A DNA stretch of 39,639 nt from Thermohalobaculum sp050331395 (lineage in GTDB: Bacteria; Pseudomonadota; Alphaproteobacteria; Rhodobacterales; Rhodobacteraceae): NCBI GenBank assembly GCA_050331395.1, contig JBHJGX010000126.1, positions 1 to 39,639 on the forward strand. The letters are read 5' to 3'. Shown piece after piece: positions 1-8,262 of this stretch. Under the pieces are notes generated by a model. That model ran no database searches. It saw only the letters and a program-made list of their open reading frames with translations, and was not told the DNA's origin. A program made the translations under genes and the position numbers. Each line of letters opens with the position of its first letter. Position 1 is the stretch's first letter.

Positions 1-1
1 C

Positions 2-142
2 AACCGGATCGAGCGGATGTTCGGTTTCCTCAAGCACTTCCGCCGCTTCGCCACCCGCTACGACAAGACCGCCGCCAGCTTCCTCAGCTTCGTCCACCTC
101 GCTGCAATCCACCGCTGGATGCGTTTTGTCCACACGGCCTAG
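2..142 (+). CDS. IS5-family transposase, C-terminal end (partial)
   Basis: The last 46 codons of a transposase whose start lies outside the window. The visible part contains NRIERMFGFLKHFRRFATRY, which fits the C-terminal block of IS5-type DDE transposases; E5 of the visible fragment would be the catalytic Glu and the following LK the usual Lys. It ends at TAG 140-142. The protein would act on the insertion-sequence ends to move the element. The terminal inverted repeat should lie just after the stop, but without the left end it cannot be fixed. Whether the full element is intact cannot be told from here. Family call is by motif memory; the subgroup is not determined. Confidence 0.75.
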   Translation, partial: NRIERMFGFLKHFRRFATRYDKTAASFLSFVHLAAIHRWMRFVHTA

Positions 143-670
143 GTCCGGGGATTTTTTTCTTTGAACCGCTGTGGGTGCGCCTGCGAGGTTGCAACTTGCG
201 CGGACTGTGTCGCGGCGGCAATTTTTTGAGAGAATTACATCGTTTTTGAACTTATTCGGCATCATGATCTCAACAACTGAGCATTTTGCCTGTCGCTGCG
301 GGTGCGTCTGTGGATTACCGACGAGTGCGATCAATTCTCCGGATAGATGGATCTGAAAATCGCCATTCTCCCGATATTTGTCAGCGAAAAATGATAATCT
401 GTCGAAATTAAATTGTTCCAAAATAACTCGAAGCACCCACGGGCAGGTTGGCCCGATAGGCGTTTCGGATATCGGGCGGGACCATGGCCGCTTCAAGTGT
501 GGCCGCTGGCCCTCTGCCGCGGAGCGAGCCGTCACTCAGCCGTTTTCCCGTTTCCACGTTGAGAAACCCCTGGCGCGCCAAAGCAAAACGTGTTTCCTCT
601 CAGATTGGTAAAGCGAATTTACCGCGCCCCCGCTCCGAGAAACGCCTACCCCGAGGACCTCGAAGACCCC
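143..670. other. Non-coding, AT-richer stretch beside the IS end
   Basis: No convincing gene is seen on either strand. The part from about 205 to 430 is clearly richer in A and T than the rest of the window, with runs such as a T6 near 223 and aaattaaattg near 405. This suggests acquired or degraded DNA next to the insertion sequence. From about 480 onward the composition returns to the GC-rich background, and the last 80 bases are open in the frame of the downstream gene (GTG at 590). The right end of the insertion sequence should be in the first few tens of bases but is not delimited. Confidence 0.5.
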
Positions 671-1882
671 ATGCTCCAATTCGATACGACCCTTCGCTTT
701 GCCGTTCTGCCGCTCGCCGGCGATCGCGCCCAGTCGAGCGAATTCGCTCGAACCATCTCACCGCACCCTCTGGTTCACCAGGAGCTTCCGCACGGCCCGG
801 AATACACGATTTACAACCGGCGCCTGACGGCCATGACCATGACAAACGGGTCGGTCGATCAGGCCTACTGGAAACTCCGGCGCCAGGCGATCCTTCGCCA
901 CACTGGCGAACTGCCGATTGAGATCCGCGGCAAAGATGCGCTGGTGCTTTTGAACCGCGTGTTCACCCGCGACGTGGCGAAAACCCGGGTCGGTCGCTGC
1001 AGCTATCAGATCGCCTGTTACGACCATGGCGGCCTTATCTTGGACGGGGTCCTCGTGCGCCTCGAGGAGGACCGGTTCTGGTACGGTCAGGCAGATGGCG
1101 ATCTGACGGACTGGCTGACGGCCCATGCGCGCGGGATGGATGTCCGCATCTCCGACCCGGAGGTTTGGATCAGTCAGGTGCAGGGTCCGAACGCGCTAGA
1201 CGTGCTTGCGGCCGCCGTCGACGGCCCCGCGCCCGAACCGTTCCGTTACTTCGACGCGGCTTGGGTGAGCATTGCCGGAGAACGCGTCCTCGTCACCCGC
1301 TCTGGGTTCACGAACGAGCTCGGCTGGGAGGTGTATCTCGGACCGGAGATCGACGCCCATGCCGTCGGCGAGCGCATTCTCGAGGCCGGTCGGCCGTTCG
1401 GGCTCGAGCCGGTGGCCGTCGGGGGCGCGCGGCGGATCGAGGCGGGGCTCTTGAACGCGGGCTCGGATTTCGATCACACGGTGACGCCCTTCGCGGCCGG
1501 TCTCGGCGCGATGGTGGATTTCGAGAAGGGCCAGTTCGTCGGTCGGGCGGCGCTCGTAGAGGCGGACCGACGCTGTCGGACCTGGGGGCTCGTGGTCCCC
1601 GAAGGCGTAGCGCGGATCGGTCGGACGGTCAGCCAGGACGGCGCTGCCTGCGGGCGCGTCTGCTCCTCGGCCTGGTCGCCCTTTCAGCGAAGCGGCGTCG
1701 CGATCCTGCGCCTCGACGAGGCGGATCGGGGCCCCGGAGCGGTCCTGGAGGTCGCTTGCCGGGACGGCGAGATGCGCAGCGGCACGATCACCGAATTGCC
1801 CATGTACGACCGGGAGCGGCTGATCCCGCGGGGAAAGCTCGTCGACATCCCGCCGCTGCCGGCGGACGAGCAGGTCGCCTGA
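671..1882 (+). CDS. GcvT/DmdA-like folate-binding aminomethyltransferase-family protein
   Basis: A protein of 403 residues resembling the glycine-cleavage T-protein/DMSP demethylase superfamily, which moves a one-carbon unit from a substrate to tetrahydrofolate. Seen: an N-terminal GcvT fold with LNRVFTRDVAK and the VQGPNALDVL turn, RSGFTNELGWEVYLGP at the place of the folate-site motif, and a C-terminal barrel ending in ITELPMYDRERL. No partner genes of the glycine cleavage system are near, so it is more likely a stand-alone demethylase-type enzyme than GcvT itself; the substrate is unknown. The start is ambiguous: ATG 671 is chosen, with a gagga 14-15 nt upstream, but GTG 590 is in frame. 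The formaldehyde operon downstream on the other strand makes a C1-metabolism role attractive, but that is inference. Confidence 0.7.
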   Translation: MLQFDTTLRFAVLPLAGDRAQSSEFARTISPHPLVHQELPHGPEYTIYNRRLTAMTMTNGSVDQAYWKLRRQAILRHTGELPIEIRGKDALVLLNRVFTRDVAKTRVGRCSYQIACYDHGGLILDGVLVRLEEDRFWYGQADGDLTDWLTAHARGMDVRISDPEVWISQVQGPNALDVLAAAVDGPAPEPFRYFDAAWVSIAGERVLVTRSGFTNELGWEVYLGPEIDAHAVGERILEAGRPFGLEPVAVGGARRIEAGLLNAGSDFDHTVTPFAAGLGAMVDFEKGQFVGRAALVEADRRCRTWGLVVPEGVARIGRTVSQDGAACGRVCSSAWSPFQRSGVAILRLDEADRGPGAVLEVACRDGEMRSGTITELPMYDRERLIPRGKLVDIPPLPADEQVA

Positions 1883-1952
1883 GGGAGGCGAGCCTGTCCG
1901 GGCAGCCCCCGCGGGCCCGGCGGGGGCCATCCGCCGTCCGCGCTCGAATGGA

Positions 1953-1981
1953 TTGACAGCGCCGCCGCGGCGCCGAACAGT
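1953..1981 (+). promoter_or_regulatory. Predicted sigma70-type promoter for the TPR/2OG gene
   Basis: A perfect TTGACA (1953-1958), a 17-nt spacer and AACAGT (1976-1981, three matches to TATAAT). The spacer holds a 10-bp perfect palindrome CGCCGCGGCG (1963-1972) close to its centre. The leader to GTG 2012 would be about 25 nt and carries a good ribosome site, aaggag at 1999-2004. Prediction only. Confidence 0.45.
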
Positions 1982-2011
1982 TCGCTCGACGCGGATGCAA
2001 GGAGACCGGCG

Positions 2012-3310
2012 GTGACCGAGATGACGACGCGCGCGGATCCGGCCGCGCTCCACCGGGCGGGCATGAAGGCCGTGCGCCGGGGCCGTGTGGCCGAAGGCCG
2101 CGCCATGCTCGAGACCGCGGTTGCCGCCCGGCCGAACGCGCGGGCGCTGCTCGCCGATCTGGCCCAGGTGCAACTTGTCTCCGGCGACGAAGCGGCGGCG
2201 ACCGAGACCTATCGGCGCGCGCTCGCCGTCGATCCAGGTTTTGCTGCCGGTTGGCTCAATCTCGGGATCCTCCAGATGCGGGCGGACCGGATCGACGAGG
2301 CGGGCGACTGTTTCGAGTGCGCCATCGGGATCGAGCCGACGATGGCCGATGCCCTCGCCGGGCTCGGCGTCGTGCGCCAACGCCAACACCGGTTGCCCGA
2401 GGCGGCGGAGGCGTTGGCACGGGCCGTCGAGGCGGCGCCTGGCGATGCGGAGATCCGTTCGAACCTGGGCGGCGTCCTCCACGAGATGGGCGAGATCGAA
2501 CGGGCGGCGGAAGCCTTCGAAGCCGCGCTCCGGATTGCGCCTGACCGGGCCGCCCTTCACACCCATCTGGGCGTCCTCAGGCACGAAGCGGCCGGGCCCG
2601 AGGCGGGGCTTGCCCATTACGAGGCGGCGCTTCGGCTGACCCCCGGCGATGCGCGCACGCTCGCGGCCAAGCATGCGGCGCTCTTTGCCCTCGGCCGTCG
2701 GGAGGACGCGGCGCGGATCTTCGATTTCCCCGCGCTCATCCAGACGGTGGAGATCCCGGCCCCGCCGGGCTATCCGGATCTCGCCGCCTTCAACGCCGCC
2801 CTCGCCGCCCATGCGGAGACGCATCCCACGCTCACCATGGCGCCGCTCGGACGGACCACACGGGGCGGCGGCCAAACGGGCTATCTCTTCGGCGCCGAGA
2901 GCGGCCCGACCGTTGTGCTCGAGCGGCTGATCCGGGACGCGATCGACGCCTATTTCGCCGATCCGGTTCGCGCCGGGCACCCCCATGGCCCGCGGAAGCC
3001 CGAGCGGTCGCGGATCGATGCCTGGGCCACCGTCCTCGACAGCGGCGGATACCAAGACCCGCATATCCATCCGAGCGGCGTCTTGAGCGGGGTCTATTAC
3101 CCGAAGGTCTCCGATACGGGCGAGGCGGGAGCGATCGAATTCGGCCGCCCGGCCGCGCCATTCACGCTGGACGCGCCCGAGGTGATGACCGTGCGACCAC
3201 ACCCTGGGCTTCTCGTGCTCTTCCCGTCCTTCGTCTGGCACCGGACGATCCCGTTCGAGGGCACGGCGAAACGGATCTCCATCGCCTTCGATCTGATCCC
3301 TGTCGACTGA
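2012..3310 (+). CDS. TPR protein with C-terminal putative 2OG-Fe(II) oxygenase domain
   Basis: A 432-residue fusion. Residues about 10-230 are tandem tetratricopeptide repeats (motifs such as AAGWLNLGILQMRADRIDEA), a protein-interaction scaffold. Residues about 250-432 resemble the small putative 2OG-Fe(II) oxygenase family (PF13759 type): DPHIHPSGVLSGVYYPKV holds H351 and H353, and FVWHRTIPFEGTAKRISIAF holds H410 with the following Arg for 2-oxoglutarate. The expected reaction is Fe(II)/2-oxoglutarate-dependent hydroxylation, with the TPRs probably presenting a protein substrate; substrate unknown. No signal peptide, so cytosolic. The GTG start is supported by aaggag 7 nt upstream. The TPR-oxygenase arrangement is known in this family. 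Confidence 0.75.
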   Translation: MTEMTTRADPAALHRAGMKAVRRGRVAEGRAMLETAVAARPNARALLADLAQVQLVSGDEAAATETYRRALAVDPGFAAGWLNLGILQMRADRIDEAGDCFECAIGIEPTMADALAGLGVVRQRQHRLPEAAEALARAVEAAPGDAEIRSNLGGVLHEMGEIERAAEAFEAALRIAPDRAALHTHLGVLRHEAAGPEAGLAHYEAALRLTPGDARTLAAKHAALFALGRREDAARIFDFPALIQTVEIPAPPGYPDLAAFNAALAAHAETHPTLTMAPLGRTTRGGGQTGYLFGAESGPTVVLERLIRDAIDAYFADPVRAGHPHGPRKPERSRIDAWATVLDSGGYQDPHIHPSGVLSGVYYPKVSDTGEAGAIEFGRPAAPFTLDAPEVMTVRPHPGLLVLFPSFVWHRTIPFEGTAKRISIAFDLIPVD

Positions 3311-3330
3311 TAACTGTCTGGGCGGCGGGG

Positions 3331-3357
3331 CGGACTGGGCGGACTGGGTGGACTGGG
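3331..3357. repeat. Three tandem copies of a 9-bp unit
   Basis: CGGACTGGG, CGGACTGGG and TGGACTGGG follow each other directly, 20 nt after the stop of the TPR/oxygenase gene. A partial GGGCGG unit precedes them. No function visible; a possible slippage-prone microsatellite. Confidence 0.8.
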
Positions 3358-3462
3358 CGCCCGACGCCGGGTTCTCCCGTCCCCATGCCGGTGCTAAACC
3401 CGCACTGCGGATCTGGGCATGCGGTCCGGGTCGCGCGCAGTGACCGAGAAGAGAGAGCCGGC

Positions 3463-4212
3463 ATGATCCCCGATCGCCCCCGCGCCGCGCCGAGCCTTTT
3501 TCGGCTCATGCGTCAGAAGGCCATGTTCTGGATCGGGATCGTCTTCCTGCCGGTCGGCCTCGGTCTTTTCATCGGCATGCAGGCCTTGGCCTCCGTCGAG
3601 CGCCGCTTCGAGCGGGACGGGATCACGGTGACCGGTACGGTCACCGAACGCTTCACGACCATCCATCGCGACAGCGACGGACACCGCTCGACCCGGTACC
3701 ACATCGGATATGTGTTCACGCCCGAATACGGGCCCGAGCGGACCAACCGGGACCGGGTCAGTCTCTCGACTTACGGCGATTTGCGCGAAGGGCAGCCGGT
3801 AGAGATCCAGTATCTTGAGACCGACCCCAGCCGGAACCGTGTCGCAAGCGAAGGCGGCTCAGTCGGGATCTGGCTCTTGGGGATCCTCGGCAGCGTCTTT
3901 GGCGGATCGGGGGCGGTGCTGCTGGCGCTCGCCCGGCGGAACGCCCGGCGCCTCCGCGCGATCCTGATGTACGGCATCGAAATCGCCGCCCGGACGGTCT
4001 CGGTCATGCGCACCGGCACCCGCGTAAACGGCGTCCGCTATCGGAAACTCGTCTACGAATATCTCGACCCGGACGACCGTCGCCAGCGGGGCGAAAGCCT
4101 CGCGCGGCCGCCCAATACCTTTTCGGGGCTCGGCCCGGACGTTCCCGTTCGGATCTTCGTCGACCCCACCGATCCGTCGCGGAGTGCCTGGGCGGGCGAT
4201 GCCGAGCTTTGA
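3463..4212 (+). CDS. DUF3592-type membrane protein
   Basis: A 249-residue protein with two likely membrane helices, MFWIGIVFLPVGLGLFIGM (about residues 21-39) and a second near residues 138-160 (WLLGILGSVFGGSGAVLLAL). Between them is a soluble, probably periplasmic domain with the pattern of DUF3592 proteins: a variable EV/VTGTVTER strand, HIGYVFTPEYG, then VEIQYLETDPSRNRV. After helix 2 a second similar beta-rich block repeats this layout (YRKLVYEYLDP, VRIFVDPTDPSRS), suggesting an internal duplication. Function unknown. The start is supported by the purine-rich gagaagagagag at 3446-3457. Its end lies 7 nt from the end of the convergent fghA, with no room for a separate terminator. Confidence 0.6.
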   Translation: MIPDRPRAAPSLFRLMRQKAMFWIGIVFLPVGLGLFIGMQALASVERRFERDGITVTGTVTERFTTIHRDSDGHRSTRYHIGYVFTPEYGPERTNRDRVSLSTYGDLREGQPVEIQYLETDPSRNRVASEGGSVGIWLLGILGSVFGGSGAVLLALARRNARRLRAILMYGIEIAARTVSVMRTGTRVNGVRYRKLVYEYLDPDDRRQRGESLARPPNTFSGLGPDVPVRIFVDPTDPSRSAWAGDAEL

Positions 4213-4219
4213 CCTCGCG

Positions 4220-5047
4220 TCAAAAGAGCCGCGCCGCGTGCCAGTCGATATGGTCTTCGATGAAGCTCGCCACAAAGAAATAGCTGTGGTCATAGCCCCT
4301 TTGGAGCCGCATCTCGTGGGGTGTCCGGGTCTCGGCGAGGGCGGTGGCCAGCGCCTCGGGTTTGAGCGTATCGATGAACGGATCCGCCGTGCCTTGGTCG
4401 ACGAGCACGTCGCCCGTCCAGCCCCGATCCTGTAAAGCGAGCGTCGCGTCATGGGACCGCCAGGCGGCTTCGTCCGCGCCGAGATAGGCCGCGAGCTGCT
4501 TGCGCCCCCAATCGGCGGAGGTCGGATGGGCAATGGGCGCGAAGGCCGAGAGCGAGCGGTAACGCTCCGGGTGCGCCATGGCGAGCGTGAGCGCCCCATG
4601 TCCGCCCATGGAGTGGCCCGTCACCCCGTGGGCATCTTCGAGGATCGGAAAATTCGCCACCACGAGCCGGCGGAGGTCGTCGGTCACGTACCGCGCCATC
4701 GCGAAATGCGGGGCCCAAGGCGCCTCGGTCGCGTCCACATAGAACCCGGCCCCCTGGCCGAGATCATAGGCCGGATCGTCGGCCACCCCCTCGCCGCGGG
4801 GCGAGGTATCGGGAAAGACGAGCGCGATCCCGGCCTCGGCCGCATGGCGTTGCGCGCCGGCCTTCACCATGGCGTTCTCATGGGTGCAGGTCAGCCCCGA
4901 GAGGTACCAGAGGCAGGGCACCGGCCCGTCCTCCGCAGCCGGCGGCAGATAGAGGCCGAAGGTCATCTCGCAGGCGCAGGCCTCCGAGCGATGCTTGTAG
5001 ACGCCTTGCACGCCGCCGAACGACCGGGCCTCGGATACCGTCTCCAT
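4220..5047 (-). CDS. fghA: S-formylglutathione hydrolase
   Basis: A 275-residue esterase-D family enzyme that hydrolyses S-formylglutathione to formate and glutathione, the last step of glutathione-dependent formaldehyde oxidation in the cytosol. Seen: the nucleophile elbow GHSMGGHGA with Ser146, the acid in QGTADPF (Asp222) and the base in GYDHSYFF (His254); the oxyanion segment YLSGLTCTHENAM (residues 48-60) is typical of this family. The length is normal. It is the last gene of the frmA-SRPBCC-gshA-fghA run, 14 nt behind gshA with a strong ggaggag ribosome site, so co-translation is likely. The context with frmA makes the assignment firm. Confidence 0.93.
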   Translation of the reverse strand: METVSEARSFGGVQGVYKHRSEACACEMTFGLYLPPAAEDGPVPCLWYLSGLTCTHENAMVKAGAQRHAAEAGIALVFPDTSPRGEGVADDPAYDLGQGAGFYVDATEAPWAPHFAMARYVTDDLRRLVVANFPILEDAHGVTGHSMGGHGALTLAMAHPERYRSLSAFAPIAHPTSADWGRKQLAAYLGADEAAWRSHDATLALQDRGWTGDVLVDQGTADPFIDTLKPEALATALAETRTPHEMRLQRGYDHSYFFVASFIEDHIDWHAARLF

Positions 5048-5061
5048 CGCCGTCTCCTCCG

Positions 5062-6426
5062 TCAGTAGCTGTAATCCGCGTAGATCCGGCTGAGATCGCC
5101 GGCCCAGGGCCCGTGATAGGCTGCCAGCAGCTCCTCGGCCGGGGTCTGCCCGCGCGCCACGATCTCATGGAGGGCCGAGAGGAAATGTGCCTCGTCCCGG
5201 TCGATCTCGTTGGCCATGGCGCGCGCTTTGAGCCCCGCCTCGGCGATGGCGAGCACGTCGCGGGCGATCTCCTGAAGGGTCCGCCCGGCGATCTCGGCCT
5301 TGAGACCCCGCTCCGGCGCATCGAGGCGCAAATGCTCGCGCGCCTCCGGGGACCAGCCTTTGCAGAGATCCCAGGCCGCATCGAGGGCGCTTTGGTCGTA
5401 GAGCAGGCCGACCCAAAGGGCCGGCAGCGCGCAGAGCCGCCGCCATGGGCCGCCATCGGCGCCCCGCATCTCGATGAATTTCTTGAGCCGCGCCTCCGGG
5501 AAGATCGTCGTCAGGTGATCCGCCCAATCCGATAGCGTCGGCGTCTCGCCGGGCAACGCGGGCAGGCGGCCGTCGAGGAAATCGCGGAACGACTGGCCGA
5601 GCGCGTCCACATAATCCCCATCGCGATAGACGAAATACATCGGCACATCGAGCGCATAGTCGACCCAGCGTTCGAACCCGAAGCCGTCCTCGAAGACAAA
5701 GGGCAGCATGCCGGTGCGGTCCGGATCCGTGTCGCGCCAGACCCGCGCGCGATAGGACAGAATCCCCGCCGGTCTGCCGTCGAAGAAGGGCGAATTGGCG
5801 AAGAGCGCCGTGGCCACCGGTTGAAGTGCCAGCGCGACGCGCAGCTTTTGCACCATGTCCGCCTCGGAGGCGAAATCCAAGTTCACCTGAACCGTACAGG
5901 TCCGGTACATCATATGCGTGCCGTGGGTGCCGACCGATCGCATATAGCGGGTCATGAGCTTATAGCGGCCCTTCGGCATCTGCGGCATCTCGGCTTCGGA
6001 CCAGTCGGGCGCGGCGCCGAGCCCGATGAACCCCGCCCCGATCGCGTCGGCGACCTCGTGCACTTCGGCGAGATGGGTGTTCACCTCGTCGCAGGTCTGA
6101 TGGATTGTCTCGAGCGGTGCGCCGGAGAGCTCGAGTTGTCCGCCCGGCTCGAGCGAAACATTCGCACCGTCCTTGGCGAGGCCGATCAGCTTGCCGGCCT
6201 CCTCGATGGGCGCCCAACCGAACCGGTCGCGCAGACCTTCGAGCACCGCTCGGATCGAGCACGGACCCTCATAGGGCAGCGGCGCATGGTCTTCGAGGCG
6301 GTAGCCGAACTTCTCGTGCTCGGTGCCGATCCGCCAGAGCGCCTTCGCCTTGCAGCCTGTCTCGAGATACCGGACGAGGTCGTCTCGGCTCTCGACCGGG
6401 CCGCCGCCCGATTGCGGGATGGACAT
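5062..6426 (-). CDS. gshA: Glutamate-cysteine ligase (plant/alphaproteobacterial type)
   Basis: A 454-residue enzyme for the first and ATP-dependent step of glutathione synthesis, joining glutamate and cysteine. Seen: IGTEHEKFGY near residue 36 (the GCS2-type substrate/metal loop), EPGGQLELSGAP near residue 105, and TCTVQVNLDFASEADM near residue 182, all typical of the family shared by plants and alphaproteobacteria. Length is as expected. The start at MSIPQS is preceded by gggagagag. It lies between the SRPBCC gene (gap 96 nt) and fghA (gap 14 nt), inside the formaldehyde operon. This puts synthesis of the thiol cofactor next to the pathway that consumes it. Confidence 0.93.
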   Translation of the reverse strand: MSIPQSGGGPVESRDDLVRYLETGCKAKALWRIGTEHEKFGYRLEDHAPLPYEGPCSIRAVLEGLRDRFGWAPIEEAGKLIGLAKDGANVSLEPGGQLELSGAPLETIHQTCDEVNTHLAEVHEVADAIGAGFIGLGAAPDWSEAEMPQMPKGRYKLMTRYMRSVGTHGTHMMYRTCTVQVNLDFASEADMVQKLRVALALQPVATALFANSPFFDGRPAGILSYRARVWRDTDPDRTGMLPFVFEDGFGFERWVDYALDVPMYFVYRDGDYVDALGQSFRDFLDGRLPALPGETPTLSDWADHLTTIFPEARLKKFIEMRGADGGPWRRLCALPALWVGLLYDQSALDAAWDLCKGWSPEAREHLRLDAPERGLKAEIAGRTLQEIARDVLAIAEAGLKARAMANEIDRDEAHFLSALHEIVARGQTPAEELLAAYHGPWAGDLSRIYADYSY

Positions 6427-6522
6427 GGGCGCTCTCTCCCGGGAGCCTGCAACGTTGCTGTCGCGTAGCCGATCGCCTGGTCAGGGGCAAGCCTCGAACC
6501 CGCCCCCGTGGGCCGCGATCTT

Positions 6523-6927
6523 TCAGCCGAAGCGCGTCTTGAGCGCGGCGAGCCCGGCCTCGTAGACCTGGGCGATCGCCTCGCGCCCTTCGAGCGACGG
6601 TGTCCCAAAGACACTCGCCCAAGTGATGACGCTCCGGCCCTCGCCCGCCTCGGCGGCCGACAGGATGGCCCGGTAGTCGCGGCCGGGCAGCGGACCCGGC
6701 TCCAGGATCGCATAGGCATAGGATCGGCTATCGGCGCCGAGAAACCGCTCGAGGATTTCGCCGCCGCCCTCGAGTGCGAGCCGGCGGTGCTCGGTGCCTT
6801 GGATCATCTCCTTGCTCGCGGACGCAACGGCCGGATGCCAGTCGGCGAGCGCCTGGAACCCGCCGATGGCGGCCCAAACGGTCTCTGGATCGGCGGCCAA
6901 GAGGACGGAACGGGTGACTTGGGCCAT
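6523..6927 (-). CDS. SRPBCC-family (polyketide cyclase/START-like) protein
   Basis: A 134-residue single-domain protein. The opening VTRSVLLAADPETVWAAIGG followed by ALADWHPAV and the late WASVFG strand match the SRPBCC fold (hydrophobic ligand-binding cavity, polyketide_cyc2 subgroup). Such proteins bind or transform small hydrophobic molecules; the ligand here is unknown. It starts 11 nt after the frmA stop with an aaagg ribosome site and is followed by gshA, so it belongs to the formaldehyde operon. No known role in that pathway explains it. Confidence 0.75.
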   Translation of the reverse strand: MAQVTRSVLLAADPETVWAAIGGFQALADWHPAVASASKEMIQGTEHRRLALEGGGEILERFLGADSRSYAYAILEPGPLPGRDYRAILSAAEAGEGRSVITWASVFGTPSLEGREAIAQVYEAGLAALKTRFG

Positions 6928-6938
6928 TAACGTGCCTT

Positions 6939-8051
6939 TCAGTAGACGACGACGGCGCGGATCGACGTGCCCGCGTGCATCAGCTCGAAGCCCCGGTTGA
7001 TCTCGTCGAGGGAAAGCGTGTGGGTGATCATCGGGTCGATCTCGATCTTGCCCTGCATGTACCAGTCGACGATCCGGGGCACATCCGTCCGCCCCCGCGC
7101 GCCGCCGAACGCCGTGCCCTTCCAGATGCGTCCGGTGACGAGCTGGAACGGACGCGTCGCGATCTCGGCGCCCGCCGGCGCCACGCCGATGATGATGCTC
7201 TCGCCCCAGCCCTTATGCGCGCATTCGAGCGCTTGGCGCATGGTGTGCACGTTGCCGATGCACTCGAAGCTGTAATCCGCGCCACCCTTGGTCAGATTGA
7301 CGAGATAGGGGACGAGATCCTCGTTCAGCTCTTTGGGATTGACGAATTCCGTCATGCCGAAGCGCTCGCCCCAGGACTTTCGGTCGTTGTTGATGTCGAC
7401 ACCCACGATCTGATCGGCGCCGGCGAGCCGGCAGCCCTGGATCACGTTGAGGCCGATCCCGCCGAGGCCGAAGACCACGCAGCGGCTGCCCGGCTCGACT
7501 TTGGCCGTGTTGATCACGGCGCCGACGCCCGTCGTGACCCCGCAGCCGATATAGCAGATCTTGTCGAACGGCGCGTCCGGGCGGACCTTGGCGAGGGCGA
7601 TCTCAGGCAGCACCGAATGGTTCGCGAAAGTCGAGCAGCCCATGTAATGGAGGATCGGATCTCCGTCGAGCGTGGTGAACCGCGAGGTGCCGTCGGGCAT
7701 CAGCCCCTTGCCCTGCGTCCCGCGGATCTTCTGGCAGAGGTTCGTCTTGGGGTTCAGGCAGTATTCGCATTCGCGGCATTCGGGCGTGTAGAGCGGGATG
7801 ACATGGTCGCCCGGGGCGAGCGAGGTGACGCCCGCGCCCACCTCGACGACGATGCCCGCACCTTCATGGCCGAGGATCGCCGGGAAGAGCCCCTCCGGAT
7901 CCGCGCCCGAACGGGTGAATTCGTCCGTGTGGCAGATGCCGGTGGCCTTCATTTCGACCAACACTTCGCCGGCCCGCGGACCCTCTAGATTGACCTCGGT
8001 GACCTCGAGCGGTTTGCCGGCCTCGAAAGCGACGGCGGCGCGGGTTCTCAT
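6939..8051 (-). CDS. frmA: S-(hydroxymethyl)glutathione dehydrogenase / class III alcohol dehydrogenase
   Basis: A 370-residue zinc-dependent enzyme that oxidises S-(hydroxymethyl)glutathione, the spontaneous adduct of formaldehyde and glutathione, to S-formylglutathione with NAD+. Seen: GICHTDEF (catalytic zinc Cys), GHEGAGIVVEVG, the structural-zinc Cys cluster in PECRECEYCLNPKTNLC, and the nucleotide-binding turn GLGGIGLNVIQGCRLAG. The start MRTRAAV is chosen because homology begins there and agaaggga precedes it; an upstream in-frame extension is not supported. It is the first gene of the operon and is divergent from phoD. Cytosolic. Confidence 0.95.
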   Translation of the reverse strand: MRTRAAVAFEAGKPLEVTEVNLEGPRAGEVLVEMKATGICHTDEFTRSGADPEGLFPAILGHEGAGIVVEVGAGVTSLAPGDHVIPLYTPECRECEYCLNPKTNLCQKIRGTQGKGLMPDGTSRFTTLDGDPILHYMGCSTFANHSVLPEIALAKVRPDAPFDKICYIGCGVTTGVGAVINTAKVEPGSRCVVFGLGGIGLNVIQGCRLAGADQIVGVDINNDRKSWGERFGMTEFVNPKELNEDLVPYLVNLTKGGADYSFECIGNVHTMRQALECAHKGWGESIIIGVAPAGAEIATRPFQLVTGRIWKGTAFGGARGRTDVPRIVDWYMQGKIEIDPMITHTLSLDEINRGFELMHAGTSIRAVVVY

Positions 8052-8182
8052 CGGCGTTTCCCTTCTGCTGTTGTGGCGGCACTTTAGCGATCCATCGGAG
8101 AACGCCAAGGGGTCCCGACTGGCGGAACAGCCGCGCGCCCGACTGCGCGACCGGCCGCCGCAGGGCAATCACTTCTCGCGAT

Positions 8183-8200
8183 CCGTCACAAAACCGTGAT
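8183..8200 (+). promoter_or_regulatory. Predicted Pho box upstream of phoD
   Basis: CCGTCACAAAACCGTGAT matches 14 of 18 positions of the PhoB consensus CTGTCATAAAACTGTCAT, keeping the two 7-bp direct repeats 11 bp apart (GTCA at 8185, GTGA at 8196) and the AAAA between them. It lies 62 nt before the phoD start, between the divergent frmA and phoD genes. This fits induction of the phosphatase by phosphate starvation through PhoB. Match by eye only. Confidence 0.6.
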
Positions 8201-8262
8201 CCTTGTCTGCTTTGCCTGACAGCTCAGAGCGCAAGCGCGCCAGACACGAGGGGCTCCACACC

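Noticed and set aside
548..570. Possible third parS (gtttccacgttgagaaac)
   Set aside because: Several mismatches in the central CACGTG core; not a credible ParB site.
1196..3241. A 681-codon minus-strand frame opposite the GcvT-like and TPR genes
   Set aside because: Crosses two real genes and the gap between them; composition is that of an antisense shadow.
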